A stretch of 64,000 bases of DNA, from the NCBI RefSeq assembly GCF_014646515.1, contig NZ_BMNK01000006.1, forward strand, positions 310,001-374,000, in the 5' to 3' direction. Below the pieces are notes generated by a model. That model worked only from the letters and a program-made list of their open reading frames with translations. It was not told the origin of the DNA and ran no database searches. The stretch is from Nonomuraea glycinis (GTDB taxonomy: Bacteria > Actinomycetota > Actinomycetes > Streptosporangiales > Streptosporangiaceae). Positions 33,272-41,401 of the stretch are shown piece after piece; within the stretch, counting starts at the first letter, position 1; every line of letters starts with the position of its first letter. Position numbers and translations under genes: made by a program.

Positions 33272-33775
33272 CTACGGCCTCAAACTGAACATCGTCCTGC
33301 AGGTGTCCGGAGTCGGGCTCGACTTGGCAGGAAGAGCGAAAGTCACGGCCTTGCTTGGGCAGCCGGTGACGGAGGATCTGGTCAAGTAGGTGACGCAGCG
33401 GGCGCCTGAGAGCTGGTGGACCAGGAGAAGCCCCCGGCCGCTCTCCTGGAACCACCTCGTGAGCGGGTCAGCAGTGTTCAGGTCGCGAAGAATCTTTGCG
33501 ACACGGGTGAAGCACGGGTCGCCGTCAACGATCTCGCACCAGGTGGGGATGCCGTTCACGGAGACGATCCGCAGTTCGTACGGCGGGCACGCGTGCGTTT
33601 CGGCGTTGGCGGCGAGTTCGCCTACTGCGAGCTCCGCGTCGTCGATGTCCTCGGTGGCAACGCCGGCGTCCTGGAGCACCTGGCGGAGGATGGCGCGGGC
33701 TTGGTGGGCGACGGAACCAGGCTGCAGCCCTTCGATCAGCACGTCGTAGTCGTGCAGTCTGATGGGAAGTTCCAC
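33272..33775 (-). CDS. ATP-binding (HATPase_c) protein, RsbW/anti-sigma-like
   Basis: 167 residues from a GTG with GGAGGT upstream. The fold is that of short regulatory ATPases: DAELAVGELAANAETHA (N-box; usual Asn present), EIVDGDPC in place of the usual DxGxG G1 box, and SGRGLLLVHQLS (G2 box). Such proteins bind or phosphorylate regulatory partners in actinomycetes, often next to XRE regulators. It starts divergently from the regulator at 33978. The last 20 residues after FALPA are unusual and the stop lies only 45 bp from array 4. Confidence 0.8.
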   Translation of the reverse strand: MELPIRLHDYDVLIEGLQPGSVAHQARAILRQVLQDAGVATEDIDDAELAVGELAANAETHACPPYELRIVSVNGIPTWCEIVDGDPCFTRVAKILRDLNTADPLTRWFQESGRGLLLVHQLSGARCVTYLTRSSVTGCPSKAVTFALPAKSSPTPDTCRTMFSLRP

Positions 33776-33854
33776 GCCTACCTCCGGAATGGGCCACGAC
33801 GATTTCGTCGCTCAGTGCATCAGAATGGTTACGAATAGTGAATGTTCTGGTGGT

Positions 33855-33900
33855 GTGAAGGTCATGAATCTCCGGACCGGTTCGTGAAGGTCGTGAAGGT
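33855..33900. promoter_or_regulatory. Direct repeats GTGAAGGT in divergent promoter region
   Basis: GTGAAGGT occurs three times (33855, 33884, 33893) in the 202-bp gap between the divergent ATPase and regulator genes. Repeated short motifs here could be operator sites of the adjacent regulator. No test was possible. Confidence 0.3.
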
Positions 33901-33977
33901 TGGATAGGCGGCCCAAGAGGGCCTCGAAAAGACGTAAGGCTGGGAATTACCGTCGTCTCAGGCAGGAAAGGGCCGCG

Positions 33978-35360
33978 ATGACACATGCATCTACGGCGCT
34001 GGCCGAGGTCTTGCAGCGTGCTGGCATGAATCCACGGCAGCTTGCTGTGGCCGTGAACGCGTGGCTGGTGGACCGCGGCCTCGGCTCCCGGCGCATCGAC
34101 CCCACCGCTCCCTACGCTTGGGTCAGGCACGGCTACAAACCGTATGATCCCCTTCCCTCGGTGGTGGCAGCCGTGCTCTCCGAGCAGGTCGGCTATACGG
34201 TCCGTGTAGACCATCTCTGGCCGGCTCGGCGCCAGGCGACCATCTCCGCTGTCTCCGGCTTCGACAAGGACGGGACCGTCGACGAGATGCTCCAGTCGAT
34301 CAGCGAGCTGACGACCGTGAGCGCCGCACGGAACGCCGATGTCGGAGCGGCATCGGGTCATGACCTCGCAGCGGCCGTACTCGACGGGCTTCGCATGACG
34401 ACGACCTGGACGCGGCGGAACGCGAGCCGGGAGCGCGTACTGCCACCGCAGGTACGGGTCATCGGCGCGCACGTCGAGGCGTTGCGCAAGCTCGATGACA
34501 GGCACGGTGGCGGCGTGCTCAGCCTTCGCTACGTCACCAGCGAACTGCGCAACATTCTGGACTTGGTGCAGTTCGCGGACTACGAGCCGGCTGTCGGACG
34601 TGAGCTGATGGCGACCATCGCCGACCTGTCCCAGCTCGTCGGGTGGGTCCACTTCGACGCCAACCGGTACGGTGCGGCTGAGCGTTACCTGCTGCTCAGC
34701 GAGCGGATCGCCCGTGGCCTGGGAGAGTCGGGCCGCGCTTGCAACGCCATCGGCATGCTGGCCTACATCTCCGCCTTCTCCGACCACGGCCAAGAGGCCA
34801 TCAGCATCGCTTCCGCAGCCATGCGCTGCTGCCCTGATGACTCCATCCTGCAGGCCAGGACCATGGGACGAGTCGCCACGGCGGCAGCCGCCGTAGGCGA
34901 TCTATCGGCGTTCCGGCAGGCGGCGGAGAAGGCCAGGGAGCTTCTGGCGGAGGGCGGAAATCCTCCGCCGTACCTGTACTACCTGGAGCCCGACCAACTC
35001 GCCGCCGAAGCGGGGCAGGCGCTCGTCGTCCTGGGCGAGCACATGACCGTTTACCGCAAGCGCCTGCTCGCGGAAGCGATCGACCTGCTGGCGCCGCTTT
35101 CCCAGGCCGGAGCCCGCCCCGAGTATCCTCGCTCCGCCGTGATCCACGGTGTTTTCCTGACCAAGGCCTACCTGTTGTGTGGGGACACCGAAGCGGCCGT
35201 GGGCGCGGCCCGGGCTACGCTCAGTCGGCTCGACGAGGTCCAGTCGATCCGGAGCATCACCTATCTGCGGCACCTACGTCCGGCCTTCGCGCGGCGGAGC
35301 CGTTCTGCTGTGGTGTCGCAGTTTCTTCCTGAGTTCGACAGGGGAGTGCTGCAGCGATGA
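33978..35360 (+). CDS. XRE/TPR-type transcriptional regulator
   Basis: 460 residues from the ATG at 33978 (AGGAAAGGG upstream); the frame is open from 33900 but without a good start. The N-terminus contains a helix-turn-helix-like segment (LAEVLQRAGMNPRQLAVAVNAWLVDRG), then a hinge, then repeated helical pairs with TPR character (RYLLLSERIARGLGESGRACNAIGML; EAISIASAAMRCCPDD; FRQAAEKARELL). This is a common actinomycete regulator form that senses peptides or partners through the TPR part. It overlaps the acetyltransferase gene by 4 bp. Confidence 0.75.
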   Translation: MTHASTALAEVLQRAGMNPRQLAVAVNAWLVDRGLGSRRIDPTAPYAWVRHGYKPYDPLPSVVAAVLSEQVGYTVRVDHLWPARRQATISAVSGFDKDGTVDEMLQSISELTTVSAARNADVGAASGHDLAAAVLDGLRMTTTWTRRNASRERVLPPQVRVIGAHVEALRKLDDRHGGGVLSLRYVTSELRNILDLVQFADYEPAVGRELMATIADLSQLVGWVHFDANRYGAAERYLLLSERIARGLGESGRACNAIGMLAYISAFSDHGQEAISIASAAMRCCPDDSILQARTMGRVATAAAAVGDLSAFRQAAEKARELLAEGGNPPPYLYYLEPDQLAAEAGQALVVLGEHMTVYRKRLLAEAIDLLAPLSQAGARPEYPRSAVIHGVFLTKAYLLCGDTEAAVGAARATLSRLDEVQSIRSITYLRHLRPAFARRSRSAVVSQFLPEFDRGVLQR

Positions 35361-35860
35361 CCATCACCGTCCACCTGGATCATTTTTTCCTCCACGCCCG
35401 CTCCTACGATCATCCTGACTCATCGCTGCTGGTCCGGGCACTGTTCGACGACCAGGTGGAGAGGTACGGCTACGCTGACCCCTTCGAGGCCGATGCCGCG
35501 TATTACGCACCGCCGGATGGCCTGTTCCTCGTCGGCTACCACGACGAAGTCCCGGTCACCTGTGGCGGATACCGGCCCTTTTCCGGACGACTGGGCATCG
35601 TCGAGATCAAGAAGATGTACACCGTTCCGCACCTGCGCGGTCTGGGGCTGGGCGAGCGCATCATCACCGCGCTCGAACGCCAGGCCATGTTGGACGGCGT
35701 GCAACGCTCGATCCTGGAGACTGGAGTACGTAACACCGCGGCTCTGGCGCTGTACGCCCGGATGGGCTACCAGCCGACAGAGCGGTACATGGACAACCGT
35801 GACCCTGCGATCAACCGTGCCTTCATCAAGGACCTCACTCGATGTCCTGCCACTCCTTGA
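35357..35860 (+). CDS. GNAT-family N-acetyltransferase
   Basis: 167 residues. The acetyl-CoA motif V/MYTVPHLRGLGLGERIITALE (residues about 92-113, Q/RxxGxG/A form RGLGLG) and the later NTAALALYARMGYQ match GNAT enzymes. It transfers an acetyl group from acetyl-CoA to an unknown amine. Its start overlaps the regulator stop (ATGA), so the two are one operon. Confidence 0.9.
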   Translation: MTITVHLDHFFLHARSYDHPDSSLLVRALFDDQVERYGYADPFEADAAYYAPPDGLFLVGYHDEVPVTCGGYRPFSGRLGIVEIKKMYTVPHLRGLGLGERIITALERQAMLDGVQRSILETGVRNTAALALYARMGYQPTERYMDNRDPAINRAFIKDLTRCPATP

Positions 35861-35936
35861 AGCCCTGGACCGGATCGGGGGAGGAAGTACGGAGGTGCTC
35901 GAACATGATCTCCACGTACCTACTGAGCTAGGTTCG

Positions 35937-36038
35937 TGCAGCGAACCTCCGGGGGTTTCTGCGCGACCGGAGGTTCGCTGCAGAACGGGTCAGCAAGCGG
36001 GCCCTATTGCGCATTCTGGCCTGGGACTTTACTTTGGG
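35937..36038 (+). promoter_or_regulatory. Leader of array 5
   Basis: The inverted repeat TGCAGCGAACCTCCGG and its complement at 35937-35982 (14-nt spacer), 56 bases before the first repeat, ends CTTTACTTTGGG. It is nearly identical to leader 4 from the palindrome to the array, which points to a recent duplication of leader and array. Confidence 0.8.
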
Positions 36039-36794
36039 GTCCTCATCGCCCCTGCGAGGGGTCTCAACACGGCCACCGCGTCGAGATCCCGTGGGAGCTG
36101 GGCCCGTCCTCATCGCCCCTGCGAGGGGTCTCAACCAGCATCTCGGCGGCGATGCGGTCCCACCTCCCGTGTCCTCATCGCCCCTGCGAGGGGTCTCAAC
36201 GTTGAGGAGGAAGGCGTGGGCTGCCTGCACGTCTGGGTCCTCATCGCCCCTGCGAGGGGTCTCAACAGCAGGTCGTAAGTAACGCGGCCTTGGAGTAGCG
36301 CCAGTCCTCATCGCCCCTGCGAGGGGTCTCAACTGGGTGGAACGTGGGCTTAGCGGCCGATCCAGGGTCCTCATCGCCCCTGCGAGGGGTCTCAACGCGC
36401 AAAGCGCCTGGAAATTATCAAGCTCTCAAGAGCCGTCCTCATCGCCCCTGCGAGGGGTCTCAACATGACCGACAGTTAATGCCGCTGGTGCGCTGAGGTC
36501 CTCATCGCCCCTGGGAGGGGTCTCAACAGTGAGAACCCCGTCTGGCTCGACGCATCCAGGCACCAGGTCCTCATCGCCCCTGCGAGGGGTCTCAACTGCG
36601 GAGTGGCGGAGACGACGACGTCGAAGTCCCCGGTCCTCCTCGCCCCTGCGAGGGATCTAGACCAGCACGCGGGCCGGGTCATGGCGGGCGATGTGAGTGT
36701 CCTCATCGCCCCTGCGAGGGATCGCAACTGTGGGAGAACATCGTCAAGATGTACGTCCGCATGCTGGGTGCTCATTACTTTGAAGGATCGCAAC
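36039..36794 (+). CRISPR. CRISPR array 5 (12 repeats, 11 spacers)
   Basis: Repeats start at 36039, 36106, 36171, 36237, 36304, 36367, 36435, 36498, 36567, 36633, 36699 and 36768. The first seven are identical; later ones change (36498 CCTGGGAG; 36633 and 36699 AGGGATC) and the last is decayed (27 bp). Transcribed rightward from the leader at 35937. After it, 36795-36855 holds no feature. Confidence 0.97.
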
Positions 36795-36855
36795 GTGATC
36801 TCGCTTGCGGCCGCTGGTGATCGGCGATCATGCATTGGTTCCTGCAGTGGGCGTA

Positions 36856-37609
36856 CTAAGCATGCGCGACGCGTTTCGAGGGGGCGTTCAGTTGTTGCAG
36901 GACGGCTTGGGTTTCGGGTGACGGGATGGCGCCGAGGGTGTTGAGGCGGGTTTTGAGGTGGCGGGCGCGTTGGCGGGCTTCGTTGGTGCGGCCGAGGGTG
37001 GTCGGAGGCGGATGGTGGATCGGGTGGCGGTTTCCATGTCGGGGTCGAGGGCGCAGGCCTGATCGTAGGTTTCCAGGGCGCGTTCGTGGAGGGCGTCGAG
37101 TTGGAGCAGGGCTTTTACGCTGGCGATGGTGAGGGGCCAGCGGTGGTCTTGGTCGAGCCAGTCGTATTTGAGGCCTCGGGCGAGTGGGCCGCGGCATAGG
37201 GTTGTGGCGGTTTCCAGGGCGGTGAGTTTGGCTTGTTCGGTGGTGGCGGTGCGGGCGTCAGTGAGGGCTTGGTGGAAGGTTCACAGGTCTACGTCGATGT
37301 GCTGGGTCCGATGCGGTAGGTCTTGCCGGCGTGTTCGATGAAGTGGGTTTTCTTGTCGTCGGGGGCGGAGGCGTCGCGCAGGGCGGTGGGCAGGTCTTTG
37401 AGTGCGGCGTGGAAGCGGTAGCCAGCCAGGATTTCTTCCAGATCGGGCCAGCTCCTGCCAGGGAAGCGGCCCACTCGGAGTGCATGCAGGCCAGGGCTGG
37501 GTTGTGGCTGCGGGGTGACACGGGGCGGGTGTGGCTGGGCCTTGGTGGGTGGGCATGATCGCGTAATCTTTCCTGTCATGATGGCCGACTCGTTGGCGCG
37601 GAGGGTCAC
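36856..37609 (-). pseudogene. Decayed BTAD-type transcriptional regulator
   Basis: Pieces of one protein lie in several frames of the minus strand. The first (LEEILAGYRFHAALKDLPTALRDASAPDDKK and FIEHAGKTYRIGP, given as landmarks) breaks at about 37315. After a one-base shift the next reads HIDVDL, a TGA where Trp is expected, then TFHQALTDARTATTEQAKL, YDWLDQDHRWPLTI and DPDMETA. After another break it ends RQRARHLKTRLNTLGAIPSPETQAVLQQL. These match the bacterial transcriptional activator domain (DLW, FHQAL, RWPLTIASVKALLQL, ALDPDMETA). At least two frameshifts and one nonsense change make it inactive. It marks the right edge of the CRISPR island. Confidence 0.75.
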
Positions 37610-38162
37610 GGATCTGCTGGCTCCGCAGGTGCTCGTGATCGCGATGCCGCCTGCCGTCGGTCTGATCGCTCAGGGCTGGCCTGGAGCCGCGTGGGGGCTG
37701 CTGGCCTCCGCTCTCTGTGGTGGTGTACCCGCTACGGTGATCGCCGTGGGGGTGCGCTCGGGGCGGCTTGACTCCCATCACATCGTCGACCGGGCCCGTC
37801 GGACCGGTCCGCTGCTTGCCGCCGTCGCCGCTGTGCTGCTCGCGCTGCTGGTGCTGGCCACGCTGGGTGCGCCGAGGCTGCTGGTGGCCACCGTGACCGC
37901 GATGCTCGCCGCCCTGGCCGTGACCATCCCGGTCACGCTGCGCTGGAAGATCTCCTTCCATGCCGCCGTCTCCGCGGGCACGGTCGTGGTGCTGGCGCGA
38001 GTGCTGCCCGCTCTGCCCACCTTGGCCGCCGGAGCGGCCGTGGTGGCGCTGGTGTGCTGGGCGCGGGTACGGCTGGCCCACCACACCTCGGCCCAGGTGG
38101 GCGCGGGAGCCGTGGTGGGGGCCTTGGTGACATGGGTGACGCTGGCGGCGTTCGGCCTGTGA
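37578..38162 (+). CDS. PAP2-like membrane protein
   Basis: 194 residues from ATG-ATG at 37578. Four or five hydrophobic helices alternate with short loops. The C-terminal WARVRLAHHTSAQVGAGAVVGALV resembles the last motif of PAP2-type phosphatases (SxxxH...D region, HHTSAQV...G) found in actinobacterial membrane phosphatases. The earlier catalytic motifs (KxxxxxxRP, PSGH) are not obvious, so activity is doubtful. Function unknown. Confidence 0.6.
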   Translation: MMADSLARRVTDLLAPQVLVIAMPPAVGLIAQGWPGAAWGLLASALCGGVPATVIAVGVRSGRLDSHHIVDRARRTGPLLAAVAAVLLALLVLATLGAPRLLVATVTAMLAALAVTIPVTLRWKISFHAAVSAGTVVVLARVLPALPTLAAGAAVVALVCWARVRLAHHTSAQVGAGAVVGALVTWVTLAAFGL

Positions 38163-38287
38163 CAGCGGGGTGATCAAGCGGCGCGCCGGCCCGGGAAGGC
38201 TGAGGGGGTGTGCCGGCGTTCAAGGGCGCTGGGCGGGCAGGGGTCGTGGGACGGAATAGTGGGGTGCGGACGGGGGTTTTCGCGAGC

Positions 38288-39031
38288 ATGGATGCCACGA
38301 ACCGCGGCCGGGTGCGTGTCGAGCGCTCGGCCAAGCGTGTCAGGACCTACCTCGGCGGCCGGGTGGTGGCCGACACCACCCGGGCACTGCTGGTCTGGGA
38401 GGTCCCCTACTATCCCACCTACTACTTCCCGCTGGAGGACGTCGAGGAGTCGGCGCTCAAGCGGACGGACACGACCAAGCACTCGCCGAGCAGGGGCGAC
38501 GGCGTCGTCTACACGGTGACGTCCGGGGTCGTGGAGGCGCCGGAGGCGGCGCTGGCCTACCCGGAGTCGCCGCTGGAGGTCATCCGGGGGCATGTGCGCT
38601 TCGAGTGGGCGGCGATGGACGCCTGGTTCGAGGAGGACGAGCAGGTCTACTTCCACCCGCGGGACCCGTACACGCGCGTGGACATCCTGCCGAGCTCGCG
38701 TCATGTGCGGGTGGAGGTGGACGGGGTGACGGTGGCGGATTCCCGCCACGCCAGGATCCTCTTCGAGACCGGCCTGCCGGCCCGCTACTACCTGCCGAAG
38801 ACCGACGTACGGCTGGACCTGCTGGAGCACACCGACACCGTCACCCACTGCCCCTACAAGGGGAGCGCGGAATACTGGTCGGTCAACGGGCACGAGGATC
38901 TGGCGTGGTCCTATCGCACGCCGCTGCCCGAGAGCGAGCGCGTCGCCGGCCTGGTCGCCTTCTACAACGAGAAGCTCGACATCTACCTCGACGGTGAGCT
39001 GGAGGAGCGGCCGAAGACGAAGTTCGGTTGA
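38288..39031 (+). CDS. DUF427 domain protein, two domains
   Basis: 247 residues from the ATG at 38288. Two copies of the DUF427 beta-barrel: the first with VRVERSAKRVRTYLGGRVVADTTRALLVWE (landmarks) and YYFPLEDV; the second with VRVEVDGVTVADSRHARILFETGLPARYYLPKTDVRLDLL and THCPYKGSAEYWSV. The family is common in actinobacteria and has no agreed enzymatic function. It ends 20 bp before the GntR operator. Confidence 0.9.
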   Translation: MDATNRGRVRVERSAKRVRTYLGGRVVADTTRALLVWEVPYYPTYYFPLEDVEESALKRTDTTKHSPSRGDGVVYTVTSGVVEAPEAALAYPESPLEVIRGHVRFEWAAMDAWFEEDEQVYFHPRDPYTRVDILPSSRHVRVEVDGVTVADSRHARILFETGLPARYYLPKTDVRLDLLEHTDTVTHCPYKGSAEYWSVNGHEDLAWSYRTPLPESERVAGLVAFYNEKLDIYLDGELEERPKTKFG

Positions 39032-39050
39032 CAGATCCGGCCCGGATCCA

Positions 39051-39084
39051 ACACCCTTTCACTAATCGAATAGTGAAAGGGTGT
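39051..39084. promoter_or_regulatory. 34-bp palindrome before the GntR gene, probable operator
   Basis: ACACCCTTTCACTA, six bases, then TAGTGAAAGGGTGT: perfect 14-bp arms. The right arm ends five bases before the GntR start codon and covers its ribosome-binding region, so a bound repressor would block transcription and perhaps translation. It also follows the DUF427 stop and could act as a terminator hairpin, though no T-run follows. Autoregulation by the GntR protein is the likeliest role. Confidence 0.65.
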
Positions 39085-39088
39085 TTTG

Positions 39089-39481
39089 GTGATCGAGTTC
39101 CAGCTGGACAGGAGTTCGGGGGTGTCCACGTACCTCCAGCTCGTCCACCAGGTCAGGCAGGCGTTGCGGCTGGGCACGTTGCGGCCGGGTGACAAGCTGC
39201 CGACCGCGAGGGAGGTCGTCGAGAGCCTGGCGATCAACCCCAACACCGTGCTGAAGGCCTACCGCGAGCTGGAGCGCGAGGGGCTGGTGGCGGGTAAGCC
39301 GGGGCTCGGCACGTTCGTGGAGCGCGGCCTTCCCGGGGGGACGCTGGCCGACCACACCCGTCTGCGGCGCGGGCTTGAGACGTGGGTGCGGCAGGCGCGG
39401 GAGGCCGGGCTGGACGAGGAGGATCTGCGGACGCTGTTCGGCGCGGTGCTGGCCGACGCGGCGCGGGAGGGGGTCGCGTGA
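39089..39481 (+). CDS. GntR-family regulator, YtrA-like
   Basis: 131 residues or fewer; starts at GTG 39089 (VIEFQLDRSSG) or TTG 39086. The HTH (YLQLVHQVRQALRLGTLRPGDKLPTAREVVESLAINPNTVLKAYRELEREGLV as landmarks) is the GntR wing-helix; the short C-terminal part (RRGLETWVRQAREAGLDEEDLRTLF) is typical of YtrA regulators that control ABC transporters. The stop overlaps the following ATPase start as GTGA. The palindrome at 39051-39084 is its likely operator. Confidence 0.9.
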   Translation: MIEFQLDRSSGVSTYLQLVHQVRQALRLGTLRPGDKLPTAREVVESLAINPNTVLKAYRELEREGLVAGKPGLGTFVERGLPGGTLADHTRLRRGLETWVRQAREAGLDEEDLRTLFGAVLADAAREGVA

Positions 39482-40353
39482 GGCCGCCCGTGCTGGAGGC
39501 GACCGGGCTGGGCGTGCGCTATCGACGTGGCTGGGCGCTGCGCGACTGCTCGCTCGCCCTCCCGGCCGGGCGGGTCGCCGCGCTGGTCGGGCCGAACGGA
39601 GCGGGCAAGACCACGCTCATGCACGCCGCCGTCGGGCTGCTCGCCCCCGCCCGGGGCAGTGTCGTCGTACGGGGACAGGCCGCCTTCGTGGCCCAGGACA
39701 AGCCGCTGTACGAGACGTTCACCGTCGCCGAGATGCTCACCTTCGGCCGCCGGACGAACCTCCGGTGGGACCAGCCGGCGGCGCTGAAACGGCTGGCCGG
39801 GCTGGACATTCCGCTGGACCGCAAGGTGGGCCGGCTGTCCGGCGGGCAGCAGGCGCAGGTGGCGCTGACCATCGCGCTGGCCCGGACCCCCGACCTGCTC
39901 GTGCTGGACGAGCCGCTCGCCAACCTCGACCCCGTCGCCAGGCACGACGTGATGCGGGCGATCATGGCGGAGGTGGCCGAGCACGGGCTGAGCGTGCTGC
40001 TGTCCTCCCACGTGGTCTCCGATCTGGAGGAGACCTGCGACTGGCTGGTCGTGCTGAACGGCGGACGGCTGCAGGTGAGCGGCGACATCGAGGACCTGCT
40101 GGCCGGACATCTCGTGCTGACGGGCCCGGCGGAGCTCGCCGGGACGCTGACGGGCGCCGGAGGCTCGATGGGCAGGGTTCAGGTCGTGGCGGCTAGTCGT
40201 ACCGCGCGGCAGGTCAGGATGCTCGTCAGGGGTGAGCCACCGCTGGACCCGCGCTGGCGGGCGCGGCAGCCGGGGCTCGACGAGCTGGTCATGGGCTATC
40301 TGCGCAGCCCCGAGTCGGTCGCGCTGCCGGGACTCGCGCAGGTGGGCCGATGA
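39478..40353 (+). CDS. ABC transporter ATP-binding protein (YtrB-like)
   Basis: 291 residues from the GTG at 39478 (RPPVLEATGLGVRY). Walker A GPNGAGKTT, Q-loop AQDKPLYE, signature LSGGQQAQVALTIALA, Walker B LLVLDEPLANLD and switch LSSHVV are all present. C-terminal extension of about 90 residues. It pairs with the following permease under the GntR/YtrA regulator, an arrangement tied to cell-envelope stress in relatives; that role is inference. Confidence 0.93.
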   Translation: MRPPVLEATGLGVRYRRGWALRDCSLALPAGRVAALVGPNGAGKTTLMHAAVGLLAPARGSVVVRGQAAFVAQDKPLYETFTVAEMLTFGRRTNLRWDQPAALKRLAGLDIPLDRKVGRLSGGQQAQVALTIALARTPDLLVLDEPLANLDPVARHDVMRAIMAEVAEHGLSVLLSSHVVSDLEETCDWLVVLNGGRLQVSGDIEDLLAGHLVLTGPAELAGTLTGAGGSMGRVQVVAASRTARQVRMLVRGEPPLDPRWRARQPGLDELVMGYLRSPESVALPGLAQVGR

Positions 40354-41312
40354 TCTGGGTCACCTGGCGTCAGCACCGGGCGCAGATCCTGCTCACCGCC
40401 GCCTTCCTGGCCGCGCTCGGGCTGCTGCTGCTCGGGTCGGCGATCGAGGCCACGCTGTACGTCTCCGGGCACGCCGCGCCCGGCTGCCCGGGGAGCGCGC
40501 CCGCGTGCGCCCCGCTGGAGGTGGCGCTGGGGGAGCGGTACGACGCGATCTACTCGATCTTCGGCTGGATGCCGCTGGTGCTGCCCGCGCTGATCGGCGC
40601 GTTCTGGGGGGCGCCGCTGCTCGGCAGGGAGTACGAGCGCGGCACCCACCGGCTGGCCTGGACCCAGGCGGTGCCGGTGTGGCGCTGGCTGGCGGTCAAG
40701 CTGGCCGTGCTCGGCGGGGTCGTGGTGGCCGGCGGGCTGCTGCTGTCGCTGATGGTCAGCCTGTGGCGGCCGGTGTTCCGGGCCGGGATCGAGTCGTCGT
40801 TCGGCAACGTCGGCGTGTTCAACATGGTCGGGGTGGCGCCGGCCGCGTGGTGGCTGTACGCGTTCGCCCTCGGCACGCTCGCCGGGACCGTGCTGCGGCG
40901 CACCATGCCCGCGATGGCGCTGGTCGTCGCGGGGGTGGCGGTGACCATGTTCACGCTGTTCGCGCTGAGCGAGCACTACGCGACCCCTGAGCGGGTGGTG
41001 CTCTCGGACACCACCGTGCTCGCCGATCCGGACGCGCGGCTGGTCGGCGCGACCTGGGTGGACCCGTCGGGCCGGGAGATCGACAGCCCCGGCGCGGAGG
41101 TCTGCCCGCGCCGAGTGGACGCCGGGCGGAGCAACCGGAACACCGAGGCGTGGGAGAAGTGCCTGTTCGGCAAGGGGTACGGCTATGCCGTCTCCTATCA
41201 TCCGCCCACGATGTTCTGGCGCTTCCAGTGGACGGAGGCGGGCATCCTGCTGCTCGCCTCCGGCGTGATGGGCGGGTTGGCCGTGCGGCGCACCCTCCGC
41301 CGCACGGCCTAG
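40350..41312 (+). CDS. ABC transporter permease subunit
   Basis: 320 residues with six hydrophobic helices (first MIWVTWRQHRAQILLTAAFLAALG; last ILLLASGVMGGLAVRR) and a large external segment (about 205-280) containing cysteines CPR and CLFGKGYGY. ATG overlaps the ATPase stop. Members of this family have a WxxxR start (WVTWRQHR) and are found with YtrB-type ATPases. The substrate is unknown. Confidence 0.85.
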   Translation: MIWVTWRQHRAQILLTAAFLAALGLLLLGSAIEATLYVSGHAAPGCPGSAPACAPLEVALGERYDAIYSIFGWMPLVLPALIGAFWGAPLLGREYERGTHRLAWTQAVPVWRWLAVKLAVLGGVVVAGGLLLSLMVSLWRPVFRAGIESSFGNVGVFNMVGVAPAAWWLYAFALGTLAGTVLRRTMPAMALVVAGVAVTMFTLFALSEHYATPERVVLSDTTVLADPDARLVGATWVDPSGREIDSPGAEVCPRRVDAGRSNRNTEAWEKCLFGKGYGYAVSYHPPTMFWRFQWTEAGILLLASGVMGGLAVRRTLRRTA

Positions 41313-41324
41313 CCACCACCCTCG

Positions 41325-41359
41325 CCTGAGCGAGCCGCTGGCACCTGAGCGAGCCGCTG
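41325..41359. repeat. 16-bp direct repeat after the permease gene
   Basis: CCTGAGCGAGCCGCTG occurs at 41325-41340 and 41344-41359, just past the permease stop. It is one of several tandem duplications at gene ends in this window. Confidence 0.8.
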
Positions 41360-41401
41360 AAGCCGTGCGGCCCGTTCGTGGTGAGCGTCAGGCCGTGAAG
41401 C

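Noticed and set aside
32076..36794. Arrays 4 and 5 as one array split by an insertion
   Set aside because: Each has its own full leader and its own decayed distal end, so they are separate arrays.
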